From positions 1 to 64,000 of the forward strand of contig CAVSWP010000012.1 in the NCBI GenBank assembly GCA_963731665.1: a stretch of DNA of 64,000 bases, written 5' to 3'. Every line of letters begins with the position of its first letter. The stretch's first letter is position 1. Below the pieces are notes generated by a model, which saw only the letters and a list, made by a program, of their open reading frames with translations, searched no databases and was not told the DNA's origin. Source of the DNA: Chersky-840 sp035604715 (GTDB lineage Bacteria; Actinomycetota; Acidimicrobiia; Acidimicrobiales; UBA8190). The translations under genes and the position numbers were made by a program. Positions 1 through 9,145 of the stretch are shown piece by piece.

Positions 1-1634
1 CGTCCTGTTGTACACGGGTTGGTCCCGCGTTCACGAGCACCATCCGGCGCTCCGGGTTGTACGTCACCTCGACTCCAAGTTCGGCGTAGACCTCCGCCTT
101 CAGTTTCGGGTCGGCGTCCTTGAGCACGGCGGTGATGTCCCGCAGGCTCAGAACTAGCGCTCGCACCTGCGACTTCGTGAGCTTGTCTGCTGGGACAGAT
201 TCCCCCAGTTCCCGCTCAGCCCGGAGGCGCTCACCCTGGACTTCCGTCATCCAACCCGCCACTACGGCGGCGTCGGCACCGGCGTCGAGTGCCTGACGGT
301 ACTTCGCCGAGCCGCGAGTCACAGTCGGCGAGTTTCCGGCGGGCTGCCTCTGCCCGAGCCTCTACGGACTCGTCGAAATCACTCGCCATGCTGAGAGCCT
401 GGCACGTCTCGTCCAGGTGCGCGTTGTCAAAGAGCTGCGCCAGCCACGCGTCGAGCCTCGGGACTATTGCGGACTCGCGTACGTAGGCGGACTTCGGATG
501 GTTGACCTTGTTGGCCAGTCCGTATTCAGAGGGGAACCTGCACCGATACCGAGCGGCGTCGTGGGCCCATGTACCCTGCATCCGGCGCCCGCACATCGAG
601 CACCGTACGCGACCAGAGAGCACGTAGTCACGCGCAGTGGAGTGACCCTTTGAGGGCGTGGGTCGATGGTTGGCGGCGAGCATCTGCGCCTGCACGGCCC
701 CGAAATCCTCGAAGGTCACGAGTGGCTCGTGCATCTGTGTTGCTGACCAGATCCAAGCGTTCCGGTCGTTCCACCGCAACTTCGTCTTGTGCCCTGCGGC
801 AACATCCTCGACGTTCACGAGCACCTCATCGCGGCGCTGCCGATTCCACACTTGGCGGCCCGTGTAACGGGGATTCGCCAGGATGGCGCGGACCGCAGAC
901 TTCGACCAGGCCCGACCGTCCCGGTGTCGGTTGCGGGCGGGGTCGTGGGCGGAGGGGGAGGGGATACCGTCGCGGGTGAGCCGTTCGGCGACGGCGTAGA
1001 GACCCTTTCCGCTCAGATACTCGGCGAAGATTCGTCTGACGATCGGCGCAGCAACAGGGTCCGGCTCAAGGCGGTGCAGTCGAGCGCCCAGTGCCGCCTT
1101 CCCGGGGTTGGGGTGCGAACCGGCATCCGCGAGTCGGTATCCGTAGGGGGGACGACCACCGAGAAACCGCCCCTCATGCTGTGCCTGGGCCGCCATGGTC
1201 GACCGCACCCGCACCTTGATTCGGTTTCGCTCGTCCTTCCCCATTCCGCCATCGAGCCCAAGCATGATCTCGTGGATTGTCGAAGTCGGGTCAACTGCAC
1301 CGCCGACCTCTGGCAGCCAAAAGACGACGTCGTAATAATCGAATACGGGCAAAACGAGGGACGCTTGGTTTGCGTAAAAGGCGCGCTTCGCTTCGCCTAC
1401 GACTACCGCCTCGAACCCACGGGCTGGGTCCTTCAAACTCTCCAGAAGTGCAGCGGCCTCGGGTCGGCGTTTCCATGGCAGAGACCGGCTCTGGCCGACG
1501 TCGAAGAACTCGGCGTGAATGACGCCGCCGCTGGGTTCTATGAGAGCCTGGGCCCTGGAGAGCTGCCACAGCTTGGAACTTGTCGGGTCTTGCTTATCTT
1601 CGGTCGAGACACGGCCATAAAACGCGAATCTCAC
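1..1634 (-). pseudogene. Large serine recombinase (integrase), frameshifted and cut by the window edge
   Basis: Reads leftward from a GTG start at 1634, preceded by GGAGG at a good distance. The N-terminal resolvase domain has the nucleophile Ser10 in the FYGRVSTED motif. A recombinase domain follows (GRPPYGYRL, then NPRYTG) and a zinc ribbon (CSMCGRR). The GEAKRAFYANQ stretch in place of the usual DRLSR is typical of an actinobacterial integrase subfamily. Near 307-308 the frame breaks (a CC where one C is expected). In the shifted frame a normal coiled-coil C-terminus, starting KYRQALDAGAD, stays open to base 1. Removing one base therefore restores a standard protein that continues outside the window. 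It overlaps the stop of the neighbouring HTH-tailed gene by a few bases, so the two were probably co-transcribed. It would catalyse site-specific integration and excision. I cannot tell a real mutation from a sequence error. Confidence 0.85.
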
Positions 1635-2336
1635 CTCACTCCCTTCCTCCGGTTCGTTTTCATTCTCCGCAGGACGTCTTCACCTCTCGGCGTCAGCATT
1701 CCTCCAGCTCGACCACCTGGCTTTTCGACCCCCGATTCGAGAGACGAGATGAGACCGCGCTCCCGCGCAGTATTGATCAGATGCTTACTGTGGTCGGTGG
1801 AGTGGCCATGCTTGCGGCGTGTGTGGATTCCGAACACCATGACGCGTCAGATCCAGGTACTCAACGGAGTACTCGATTAACGCCTCATCGGTCGGACCTT
1901 TGGGGCCGGGCCGTCGGCGATCACGTTCAGATGTCAATCCGCTGGGAGCAAGAGATCTCCATTCCGCCGGGCGGTTGGCCTTTATCCACTCAACGATTTC
2001 GGAGACTGCAGACAGCGAATCGAACGGGACCCTCCTCACGACTTGGGAGGTCACGCCACCTGGCGGGACTTGCACATCTGGACCCAGGTCCTCGGCACTC
2101 CACTTCCCTGCCTCATAAGCCATTTCCGGTTCCCGCCGGTCTTCGGTGGGAAATACCCGCAGTTCGGAAACAACGATTCGCCCGTGTTGGATGGCCAGGC
2201 GGAAGCCTGCTGTCCAGTGCTCATCGAAGTCGACCTCGTACCAGGGGTCCTGCACGTCGTAGGTGTCGAGCGACAATGGGGGTACGACAGTCTTGAGGGT
2301 ACGGGATTGGAAGGTCAGGACTCCTTTAGCCATCAC
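1631..2336 (-). pseudogene. Hypothetical protein with C-terminal HTH-like tail, frameshifted
   Basis: Two overlapping frames join into one protein of about 235 residues if one base is added near 1815. Upstream of the break the sequence runs to GPTDEALIEYSVEYLDLTRHG. Downstream the other frame continues with HSTDHSKHLINTARERGLI, the pattern of an element-encoded helix-turn-helix tail (alternating helix, HS-x-S/T, ARERGLL). The N-terminal 130 residues are acidic and unrecognised. The stop overlaps the GTG start of the recombinase, and such proteins commonly sit just upstream of serine integrases in actinobacterial islands, so a role in controlling the element is likely but inferred. No catalytic motif is visible. 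Confidence 0.6.
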
Positions 2337-2469
2337 CTCGGGATGGTAACGGGACGGCAGATAACTGTCACCGGTCCGCTAACCAGGGAGAGTTAGGGCG
2401 GGAACTTGACCTGGGCTTTCTTGTCGCGAGCACCGTGCAAGCTGGGGACGGTACGTCACTGTCAATGGC

Positions 2470-2706
2470 ATGTCCATCAAACGTCTGATCCTGAAATCCC
2501 GTCAGCGCAGATCTCTGCCCCCGCCGCAGATCGCCAAGACAGTCCGGCAGCAGGCAGCAATAACGCAGGCCGAGATGGGGGCGCCCATCGGCGTCAGCGG
2601 AGCATGCATCTCCAGGTGGGAGTCGGGCTCTCGGAAGCCGCGAGGACCGCGTGCTGAAGCCTACGCGCGCCTTCTCGCCACCCTGACAAACGAGTCATGG
2701 CCATGA
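2470..2706 (+). CDS. XRE-family helix-turn-helix regulator
   Basis: A 78-residue protein, almost all of it one Cro/C1-type HTH. 'QIAKTVRQQAAITQAEMGAP' and 'VSGACISRWESGSRKPRG' give the five-helix pattern with the typical S-x-W-E-S-G-x-R recognition segment, and the C-terminal helix ends YARLLATL. It is divergent from the frameshifted recombinase pair, with about 130 bp between them that could hold both promoters. In integrative elements such a protein usually acts as repressor or excision regulator; that role is inferred from position. ATG start; no strong Shine-Dalgarno sequence was seen. Confidence 0.75.
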   Translation: MSIKRLILKSRQRRSLPPPQIAKTVRQQAAITQAEMGAPIGVSGACISRWESGSRKPRGPRAEAYARLLATLTNESWP

Positions 2707-2880
2707 AGGGCGAGCTAGTCGTCGTTGTGCCCGCGTCGCCGCCGAATCTCACAAAGAACGCGGCGCGTGCGCTTCTTCGCATTTTGATTCAAGAGAGCCG
2801 TGCCCTCAGTGCCAGCAATGAGGGAAGAAATGGTTGCGGTGTGCAGCAGACGCTTGCCCGTGGCAGCCCATAAACGCACT

Positions 2881-2906
2881 GGGGGTCTGCCTATGTGCAG
2901 ACCCCC
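2881..2906. terminator. Perfect 10-bp hairpin (possible terminator or attenuator)
   Basis: GGGGGTCTGC and GCAGACCCCC flank a 6-base loop. There is no T-run, so an intrinsic terminator is not certain. It lies between the XRE gene and the GTG start chosen for the next gene, and its presence argues against the longer ATG start at 2834. Confidence 0.5.
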
Positions 2907-2956
2907 AAGTACTTCGTCACCCCTCCCACCACCCAAGTGAAAGAGGAACGCTCGTC

Positions 2957-3751
2957 GTGGCCACAATAGAACCTTGGGACCCGGAACACAACCAGGAACA
3001 GTCTGTCCCAATAACGCCCCCCAGTCTTATAAACAAGAGCTATTGGGACAAGAAGGCTATACCCGCCATAGACGGTACAAAATGTCTGGCTGGTATCGGC
3101 TCACTGCTCCGGGATGGACGAACACCTTGGCGTGGCCGAGATGTACAACTCCCATGCAAGAGGCGCTCCTGTTCGATCTGCGGTCCAGAAACTCAGCGGC
3201 TCAAATCTCGACGAGTACTTAACGATTTCGAGGAGAAAAAGATGCACGCTGTGGAGGTTGCGGATGGCGCGGAATGGGAGGCTCTGCACAAAGCCCTCGA
3301 ACGATCCGGCGCCATCTACCATAGAGTCCCCGCGCCAGACGGGAAGGCAGTCATTCTGACCGATGCAGAGATCGGCGACGTCGTGCAGAACCCTGAAGGA
3401 TTTGTCCCCACCTTGATCGCTAACCAACCGTGCGACTCGAAGGAGAAGCGGCGGATGACGTCTTCGCGAGAGGTTAAGGGCGCGGGCGACCGGAGTAGTG
3501 GTGGCCGGTGGAGGCGGGTGGGTACCTCGCACCTGCGTCTCGGCGAGCGGGTGAGGGTCTACACCGAGGAGGGATGCGAACCGACCGAGGTGCCGAAAGC
3601 ATCGATCTCCCCTGACGTTGTGGTGGCGCACGACGTGCGTTTACCTAGTCCTGACACTCCCGAGATGGATCGCTTGGCTCAGCGGTTGGAACTCACCCGA
3701 GACGATCCGCCTCCACCTGGAATGAGTCCGTGGCAGGTCGCCATCCGGTAG
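2957..3751 (+). CDS. Cys-rich element protein, possibly a replication protein
   Basis: About 264 residues from a GTG start with AGAGGAA eight bases upstream; an in-frame ATG at 2834 is less likely because a perfect hairpin lies between. Near the N-terminus is a metal-binding-like cluster (PCKRRSCSICGPETQ). A hydrophobic/acidic region follows, ending GAIYHRVPAPDGKAVILTD, then a basic, poorly conserved C-terminus. I recognise the overall pattern as one found in actinobacterial integrative elements next to serine recombinases, but cannot name a family with certainty. The following 600 bp of repeat-bearing non-coding DNA makes a replication or origin-binding role plausible. Alternatives are a transfer or regulatory protein. 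Confidence 0.55.
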   Translation: MATIEPWDPEHNQEQSVPITPPSLINKSYWDKKAIPAIDGTKCLAGIGSLLRDGRTPWRGRDVQLPCKRRSCSICGPETQRLKSRRVLNDFEEKKMHAVEVADGAEWEALHKALERSGAIYHRVPAPDGKAVILTDAEIGDVVQNPEGFVPTLIANQPCDSKEKRRMTSSREVKGAGDRSSGGRWRRVGTSHLRLGERVRVYTEEGCEPTEVPKASISPDVVVAHDVRLPSPDTPEMDRLAQRLELTRDDPPPPGMSPWQVAIR

Positions 3752-4077
3752 GGGAGGTCGGGTTCTTGTGTTGCCCGCCACGCCCCCACCCGCCGCCCCA
3801 GAGGACCAGCCTCGTGTCGCTACGCTCCACGAGCCTCGCCCCGTCCCCTGCCGTCGGCTCCGCCGCCCTCATGGCCTACTCGGTCCCTTCGGGACCTCTC
3901 AGCCCTCTCAGGTCCGCACGGGATCGATGCGGGCCGTGGACATCTACCCGTCAGTCGAGCTGACGACTCGGGGGCTGGGTTTCGGACCCGAGTGACCCCA
4001 CCTCGGAACAGGGCCCCGGCCCCGCTAATCCATCACCATGTCCCCTCGGCGCTCAACCGTGCGTTTCCGGCCCCAGA

Positions 4078-4110
4078 AATGTTTCGTTCAAGCACGGACA
4101 ATGTTTCGTT
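4078..4110. repeat. Direct repeat AATGTTTCGTT x2, 22-bp period
   Basis: AATGTTTCGTT occurs exactly at 4078-4088 and 4100-4110. The start-to-start spacing of 22 bp is two helical turns, placing both copies on the same DNA face, as for iterons or operator half-sites. The A+T-rich unit contrasts with the GC-rich surroundings. Confidence 0.7.
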
Positions 4111-4200
4111 TTGGCCGCGCGGGGCCTCCTTCAACGGTGCTTCTGCCGGGCACCAGTCTGTGCTGAGCGAAGACGTAGATGGCAGTGTTGAACCCCGCGT

Positions 4201-4284
4201 ACCAGCCCGACCACCAGCCCGACCACCAGCCCGGCCACCAGCCCGACCACCAGCCCGACCACCAGCCCGACCACCAGCCCGAGC
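4201..4284. repeat. Seven tandem copies of a 12-bp unit
   Basis: The unit ACCAGCCCGACC is repeated seven times, with one base change in unit 3 and one in unit 7. The near-identity suggests recent slippage or selection for binding. In one frame it reads as a QPDH repeat, but no convincing gene surrounds it. Confidence 0.9.
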
Positions 4285-4377
4285 TTCGACCTCACGGGTT
4301 CGAGCGCGGGAGATCGTGCCCAGGACGCGGGAAGATCATTCCCACACGAAGCTCGAACGGGGCGCCATCATTGATCC

Positions 4378-4995
4378 ATGTCACTTGTACCGACGAGGGA
4401 CGAGATCATCCGGGAAGCCCGCCACGGTCTCGTCGTGAAGTTGAGGCTGGAGCAGGGTTGCACCTACCAGGAGATCTCCGATCGGATTGGCTTGTCCATC
4501 AGCCAGTGCCAGCGGGTATACGAAGCAGCCCGCGCGCGACGACGTGGTGATCTCGATATCGAGCGCCACATGGACGATCAGTATGCTGACATCGAGGGAG
4601 CGTTGGAGATGGTGCGCCCATTCGTGTTCGGGGCTCCAGCTCCACCGGATTTCCCCGTCATGGAGTTAAAAGATGCTTACGACCAGTTCTGGAAGGGCGT
4701 CGATCGGAAGTCGAAGCTCTTAGGACTGGACGCTCCGAGTCGGAGCCACCTCATGCACGAGGATCTAAACCAGACCGTCGACATGGAAGCAGCTGACAAA
4801 CTCGCTCGGTTGGCACTCTGGGCACAGAAGCACAACGCCATCAACGTGGACGGGTTCGAGCCTGCTCTCCCCCCAGGGATGACCGAGCGTGTGGACCCGA
4901 ACAGCAACGGCCACATGAACGGGTACCAAACTAAGGGCTCACCCGGAACGAGCATGTGGTCGATGGTCCTGGAGTTCCCGCACGCGGAGGGCTGA
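4378..4995 (+). CDS. Terminase small subunit-like HTH protein
   Basis: A 205-residue protein. Residues 7-45 form a helix-turn-helix with the pattern QGCTYQEISDRIGLSISQCQRVYEAA. A helical middle domain (YADIEGALEMVRPFVFG, then KGVDRKSKLLGLDAP) follows; HTH plus '...LLGLDAP' is usual for small terminase-like proteins in actinobacterial phages and islands. The C-terminal third (LPPGMTERVDPN, MWSMVLEFP) recurs nearly unchanged in a fragment at 32.97-33.19 kb, so the window once carried two copies. In a phage satellite such a protein would direct DNA packaging; here it could also be a plain DNA-binding protein. Confidence 0.6.
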   Translation: MSLVPTRDEIIREARHGLVVKLRLEQGCTYQEISDRIGLSISQCQRVYEAARARRRGDLDIERHMDDQYADIEGALEMVRPFVFGAPAPPDFPVMELKDAYDQFWKGVDRKSKLLGLDAPSRSHLMHEDLNQTVDMEAADKLARLALWAQKHNAINVDGFEPALPPGMTERVDPNSNGHMNGYQTKGSPGTSMWSMVLEFPHAEG

Positions 4996-5268
4996 GACCA
5001 GTTCGTCGTAGGCGGGATTTTCGCGAAAGGGACGGGACTGAGAAGGCCATCCTTACTCAGGTCCTGACTCGTTGACCCGTGGATAACGGGATGCCAGATC
5101 CTGAGTCCGTTGTGGTCAAAGCCTGCTCATCGGGTGGTCATGTACCAACGAGCCCCGATCCCATCCTTGTAAGTCAGGTCGAAAATCGTTGCCCCGCAAC
5201 GACACGACCATTAGCGTCTGCTCCACCTGGTCGGGCAGCGGAACGGTGAGAACGAGGGGCGGAGACTC

Positions 5269-5775
5269 GTGATGGCGCTGGCGTGGGTGGTCGATGAGGA
5301 TGTGAACAAGGGCGAAGCGGAGCAAGCTCCACCGAATCAGCATCGTTCAGGGTCAGGTGACCCCATCGGCGAGCTTGCACATCCGGTTGAGGTGGCTGTA
5401 CCTCGCCCCGTTTCGGTACTGGTCGCCGACGACGATGTGTCCCTGCGGTCGTCGCTATCGACAATCCTCGAAAGTGCGGGCCACCGAGTCGTAGAGGCTG
5501 AAGACGGCCAGGTCGCGCTGGGTCTGCTGCGAGAGCAGGACTTCGATGTGCTCGTTCTCGATCTTCACATGCCGAGGGCCGATGGGTTGGCCGTTCTCCG
5601 ACAGATCCAGGGGCCGCCGCCCATGGTGATCGTCTACTCGGCGTTCGCTTACTTTTCGCCGGACGCAGTGCGCGATGAAGTAGGAGCCAAGGTGTTTCGC
5701 TATATGGAGAAGCCCGTTCCGCCGCTCGAACTCATCGCCGTTGTCAAAGAGGCTGCCGCCGAACTGGACCGCTAG
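5269..5775 (+). CDS. Single-domain response regulator (receiver)
   Basis: 168 residues. A disordered, acidic N-terminal tail of about 45 residues precedes a CheY-like receiver. Visible residues are the acidic pocket (VLVADDD), the phospho-acceptor Asp in VLVLDLHMPRADG, the switch Ser in VIVYSAF and the conserved Lys in YMEKPVPP. There is no output domain, so it must signal by protein contact. It converges on the HD-GYP gene and has a diverged paralogue at 62.4-62.9 kb sharing the DLxMPRxDGL and EKPVPP blocks. The start is GTG/ATG at 5269-5272; a later start just before the receiver is possible. Confidence 0.85.
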   Translation: MMALAWVVDEDVNKGEAEQAPPNQHRSGSGDPIGELAHPVEVAVPRPVSVLVADDDVSLRSSLSTILESAGHRVVEAEDGQVALGLLREQDFDVLVLDLHMPRADGLAVLRQIQGPPPMVIVYSAFAYFSPDAVRDEVGAKVFRYMEKPVPPLELIAVVKEAAAELDR

Positions 5776-5892
5776 TTGGCGGCCCGGCCAAGCGTTCGGG
5801 ATCGCGCCCGGACCGTCGTTTTCGGTCTGATAGGCCCCAAGAAGGGGCGAGAACGATCGGCACTTTGAGGATTGCTTCCCACGTTGGAACAA

Positions 5893-8124
5893 TCAGAAGT
5901 TTTCTTCCTTCACACTGCTGATCGTCCCCGATAGGCCAAGCGCCGGGTCGGGCGTGTAGACCGCGACACTTGCTGTTGCTTGTGTCGGTTGCCCGGTACT
6001 TGCGATGCCCAGCGTGATCGTGAGTGTGTTATCGCCATTCCACTGGATCATCGAGCAGCCCGTGGTCGTCCCGGTTGTACACTGCGCCGAGCTGCCCCCA
6101 AAGGTCACGGTGTTGTTGAAGTACCCCCGTTGCCCCAGGTCGATGGTCCCGAAGTGGAACCCTGTGCTGCAGTCACTCGCGTCGGTCACCGTCAGCGTGT
6201 CGTCTCCCGAGGACGGTTGGGTTCCTTGCACCACCACGTTGGGGTCGTCGAGTTCAGGATATGCCGTCGGGCTCCACGCCGAGCAAAACGCACTCAGGGA
6301 CGGGGTCGGGGAAAAGGTCACGATGATCTGGTCCCCCTGCTCGGGGCGACCGGCTTGGAGATCGGTGGGAATGGTCAACGAGGGGGCGATCGGCGTCACC
6401 GCCGAGGTGTGCCCTGACGGGGGACTGGACCCCACGGCGTTGGTGGCCACCACGGTGAAGGTATAGGCGGTGCCGTTGGTGAGCCCGCTCACGACCCCAC
6501 TGGTAACCGACGCAAAGGTATGGGGCGCTTGGGCCACCCCGCTGACATAGGGCGTCACGGTGTAGGAGGTGATGGGGCTCCCACCGTTACTCGGCGCCGA
6601 CCACGACACCGTCACTTGGCCGTTGCCCGCCATGGCGCCTTCGCCGGTCGGGGCTGAGGGCGCCACCGGGGGAGTCCCCGGGACGGTCGTGGGATTGCTC
6701 CCCGCCCCACTCCCGGTGCCACTGCTCCCAGAGCCGCCAGAACCAGAACCTCCTGATCCCGAGGCACTCGAACCAGAGCCACCCTTTTGTCCGGCGACTG
6801 TCGACCCTGTCGCCGATCCGTCGGTGCCACTGCCCCCGCCGGGCGATCCTCCAGACCCGTCGGTCTTTCCACCCGACCCCCCGGGGTCCTTTCCCGTCTT
6901 TGTGCCTGTGCCGGGCGGATGGTTCGAGGGAGCCCCTTTCCCCGACACTTGGTGTCCGGTGCCCGGAGGACTGACAACCAGCGTTGCGTGGTGCAAGGCG
7001 GTGGCCTGCTCCGGCACATGCAGCGACCCGATCGTGACCACACCGCCCACCACGGCTGTGGCCGCCCCCACCCGACCGAGGGCCGAGGCCACCTCGCCCA
7101 GCCGGGGGACGCTGCTCACGAACGGAAGCGATCCCAGCCATGACAGTGGTCCGGCCACGGGGCGAAGCCGACCGATCGACACGTCGAGAAAGGCACGCAC
7201 CACCTTGGGGTCGAAGTGCGTCCCGGCGCAGGCGGCCAGCTCGGTCCGTGCCGCCTCGGGGCTCATGGCCCGCTTGTAGCTGCGTACCGCCGTCATGGTG
7301 TCGTAGCAGTCGGCCACCGCCACGATCCGGCCTCCAAGAGAGATCTCGTCGCCGGTCAACCCATAGGGGTAGCCCGAGCCGTCGTACTTCTCGTGGTGCT
7401 CAGCGATGGTGTTGGCCCACGGCCCGAGCCAACCCGCCAACGGGGCGGTGAGCTTGGCCCCTTCGAGGGGGTGGTTCTTCATGACCACCCACTCCTCGTC
7501 GTCGAGCTTGTCGGGCTTGTTCAAGATGTGGGGATGCACCGCCAGCTTGCCGATGTCATGCAGGAGAGCCGACCACCGCAGGCGGTCCCGGTCGGCGCTG
7601 GGCAGATCGAGTTCGTCGGCGATGAGGTCGGTGAAGGCCCGTACCCGTTCCCCGTGGCCCCGGGTGAGCCGGTCATGGGCATTGAGCGCACCCGCCAAAG
7701 CGAGAATCTTCTCGGCGGCCAGGACGGGTTCGTCCTCGATCCCATGCGCCTTGGCCTCCTCCACCCGCCGCTCCAGGTCTCGGGTGTTTCCCGCCTTGCG
7801 GGCCACGGCCAGGCGCTTGGGGGCGTGGTCGGGAAAGACCATGGTCATCTTGAGCAACACCGCCAGGGGCAAAGCGTGACGTGCCAGTCGATCGGTAACC
7901 ACCAGCACCACGGTGGGCACGGCGAAGACCACGGCCCACCACCCCACGGTCCAGCCGACGCCGTGGGGTCGGGGCAGCCCATGCGCCGTGATCGTGGCGG
8001 AAAGGATCGACAGGGCGATGGGGATGACGAAGATCGCCACGCTCACGAGCGCGGACAGGACAGGCCGCCCTTGCCACCGGTCCGCCGAAGAGGCCTCTGA
8101 GGGTTTCTTGCGGATCGACACCAT
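5893..8124 (-). CDS. Membrane HD-GYP phosphodiesterase with extracellular fibronectin-III tail
   Basis: 743 residues. Two N-terminal membrane helices (about 22-45 and 58-78) precede a cytoplasmic HD-GYP domain (about 150-315) with the HD pair at 189-190 (LLHDIGK) and the GYP signature in HHEKYDGSGYP (243-253). This family hydrolyses cyclic di-GMP using a two- or three-metal site. A third hydrophobic segment (about 350-368) follows, then a long Gly/Ser/Pro linker, a fibronectin type III domain (GNGQVTVSWSAP, VVATNAVGSSPPSG) and a Cys-containing beta-rich C-terminal domain. The catalytic domain thus lies between membrane segments with a large outer tail, suggesting sensing outside and hydrolysis inside. 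The receiver gene at 5.3 kb converges on it. Confidence 0.9.
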   Translation of the reverse strand: MVSIRKKPSEASSADRWQGRPVLSALVSVAIFVIPIALSILSATITAHGLPRPHGVGWTVGWWAVVFAVPTVVLVVTDRLARHALPLAVLLKMTMVFPDHAPKRLAVARKAGNTRDLERRVEEAKAHGIEDEPVLAAEKILALAGALNAHDRLTRGHGERVRAFTDLIADELDLPSADRDRLRWSALLHDIGKLAVHPHILNKPDKLDDEEWVVMKNHPLEGAKLTAPLAGWLGPWANTIAEHHEKYDGSGYPYGLTGDEISLGGRIVAVADCYDTMTAVRSYKRAMSPEAARTELAACAGTHFDPKVVRAFLDVSIGRLRPVAGPLSWLGSLPFVSSVPRLGEVASALGRVGAATAVVGGVVTIGSLHVPEQATALHHATLVVSPPGTGHQVSGKGAPSNHPPGTGTKTGKDPGGSGGKTDGSGGSPGGGSGTDGSATGSTVAGQKGGSGSSASGSGGSGSGGSGSSGTGSGAGSNPTTVPGTPPVAPSAPTGEGAMAGNGQVTVSWSAPSNGGSPITSYTVTPYVSGVAQAPHTFASVTSGVVSGLTNGTAYTFTVVATNAVGSSPPSGHTSAVTPIAPSLTIPTDLQAGRPEQGDQIIVTFSPTPSLSAFCSAWSPTAYPELDDPNVVVQGTQPSSGDDTLTVTDASDCSTGFHFGTIDLGQRGYFNNTVTFGGSSAQCTTGTTTGCSMIQWNGDNTLTITLGIASTGQPTQATASVAVYTPDPALGLSGTISSVKEENF

Positions 8125-8520
8125 CTGGTTGTCCCAACTCCATTCTGCGGTCAGTCCCGCCCCGCTCAGTGGGGCTGAGCACCACCCACTTGGAATATCG
8201 GTCAGAATCGACCGGGGATTGAACGTTGATCAGAGGACGACGGGTCGTGGACATGGGAGTGCCCCAGCAGTGTTGAGGCCCTCTTCACCAGGGATTTCGC
8301 CGAATGGGGGAACCAACAGAGCGACGCATAGCTCGTTGCATCACATTGCCGATGGCAGTCCCGGGTGACACCGTGTCAGGCATGGCGGTACCCAGGCACT
8401 GGCAGGGATGGCCTGGTGACGATCCAAGAACTTCCTTTGGCGGCGCGGACCCGTTCTGTAACCTATGGCCCTGATCGAGATGCGTCCGAATCCTCATCAC
8501 CACCACTGATGTCGGTAAGA
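8125..8520. other. Intergenic region, no supported gene
   Basis: About 400 bp between the HD-GYP start and the remnant gene at 8.52 kb. Open frames here have no recognisable family pattern. It presumably holds the promoter of the HD-GYP gene. Confidence 0.5.
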
Positions 8521-8724
8521 GCGGATGTGCTACCGAGCTTGTCGACGTCGAATCGAGGAGATTCGGTCAGCACATTTTTCTCACCTTTCCCATGCGACGG
8601 CGATCACATGAACGGGGACCTCGTCTTCACCACGGCGATGTCTGTTGATGCGGACTTGGTGATCGTCGAGGCATCGCCCACCATGGCCCACGGGGTCAAA
8701 GACCCAATGCACTCGGCTTCATGA
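8521..8724 (+). pseudogene. Decayed copy of the small gene at 54.94 kb
   Basis: In one frame ELVDVESRRFGQHIFLTF matches the N-terminal half of the intact protein at 54938-55174 (ELVGLEWRRFGQHVILTF). After a frameshift near 8600 the match continues as NGDLVFTTAMSVDADLVIVE. The intact copy is 78 residues, predicted as alternating strands, with no known catalytic motif. As at 54.9 kb, the next gene is the zinc-ribbon gene, so the pair was duplicated as a unit. Confidence 0.75.
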
Positions 8725-9129
8725 GCCCGTACCAGTGTCCCGACTGCCAGGTAGGGTTGAGCTTTGATCATGAGAATCCGACACCAGCGGTGGACGCGGC
8801 AGGAGGGATTCACGTAACCACGGGAAAGTGTCCGTCGTGTGAGGGGCTCTTCGGACGACGCTACGGGGCGGTCGTTCCCGTAACCCCCACAGGCGACCCA
8901 TTCGGCGAGGGTGCTCGTGAGTAACTCTCAGTCGGTGAACGAGGGCCGCGAGATCGTCGGCATCGTGTGGTACTCACACCGACCTGAATGGCACGAACTG
9001 GTCTATGACAACAACGACTACGAACGTGTCCCGGGGGGTCTGGAGGACGCTGCGGGACTGGCCGAATCACTCAAGCTGGTGTTGATGCCTGACACCGTGG
9101 GCATGGTCCACTGGGAACGCGACACCTAG
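8721..9129 (+). pseudogene. Decayed copy of the zinc-ribbon gene at 55.15 kb
   Basis: The first 60 residues (CPDCQVGLSFDHENP, TGKCPSCEGLFGRRYG) match the intact 127-residue protein at 55152-55535. An insertion of about 25 bp after 8900 then shifts the frame and creates a stop. The rest (GREIVGIVWYSHRPEWHELV, then DYERVPGGLEDA) resumes in another frame to 9129. The two CxxC pairs of the zinc ribbon are intact. The C-terminal module (REIVSIxW, ERVPG) also occurs alone in a protein at 43.5 kb. Confidence 0.85.
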
Positions 9130-9145
9130 CCGGGTTGAGAAGAAT

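Larger units (their letters stand above)
3752..4377. other. Intergenic region with phased direct repeats, candidate origin or control region
   Basis: No convincing gene. It contains two 11-bp direct repeats 22 bp apart (4078-4110) and seven 12-bp tandem units (4201-4284). It is flanked by the possible replication gene and the terminase-like gene. Short open frames across the tandem repeat are low-complexity and not supported. Confidence 0.5.

Noticed and set aside
789..1880. Long plus-strand open frame opposite the recombinase
   Set aside because: It is antisense to a gene with clear integrase motifs and shows no protein pattern; GC-rich third positions of the real gene keep it open.
4179..4550. 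QPDH-repeat protein over the 12-bp tandem repeat
   Set aside because: The non-repeat part has no protein pattern and overlaps the better supported terminase-like gene; treated as DNA repeat.
7216..8100. 294-codon open frame opposite the HD-GYP gene
   Set aside because: Shadow of the HD-GYP coding strand, low-complexity and without motifs.
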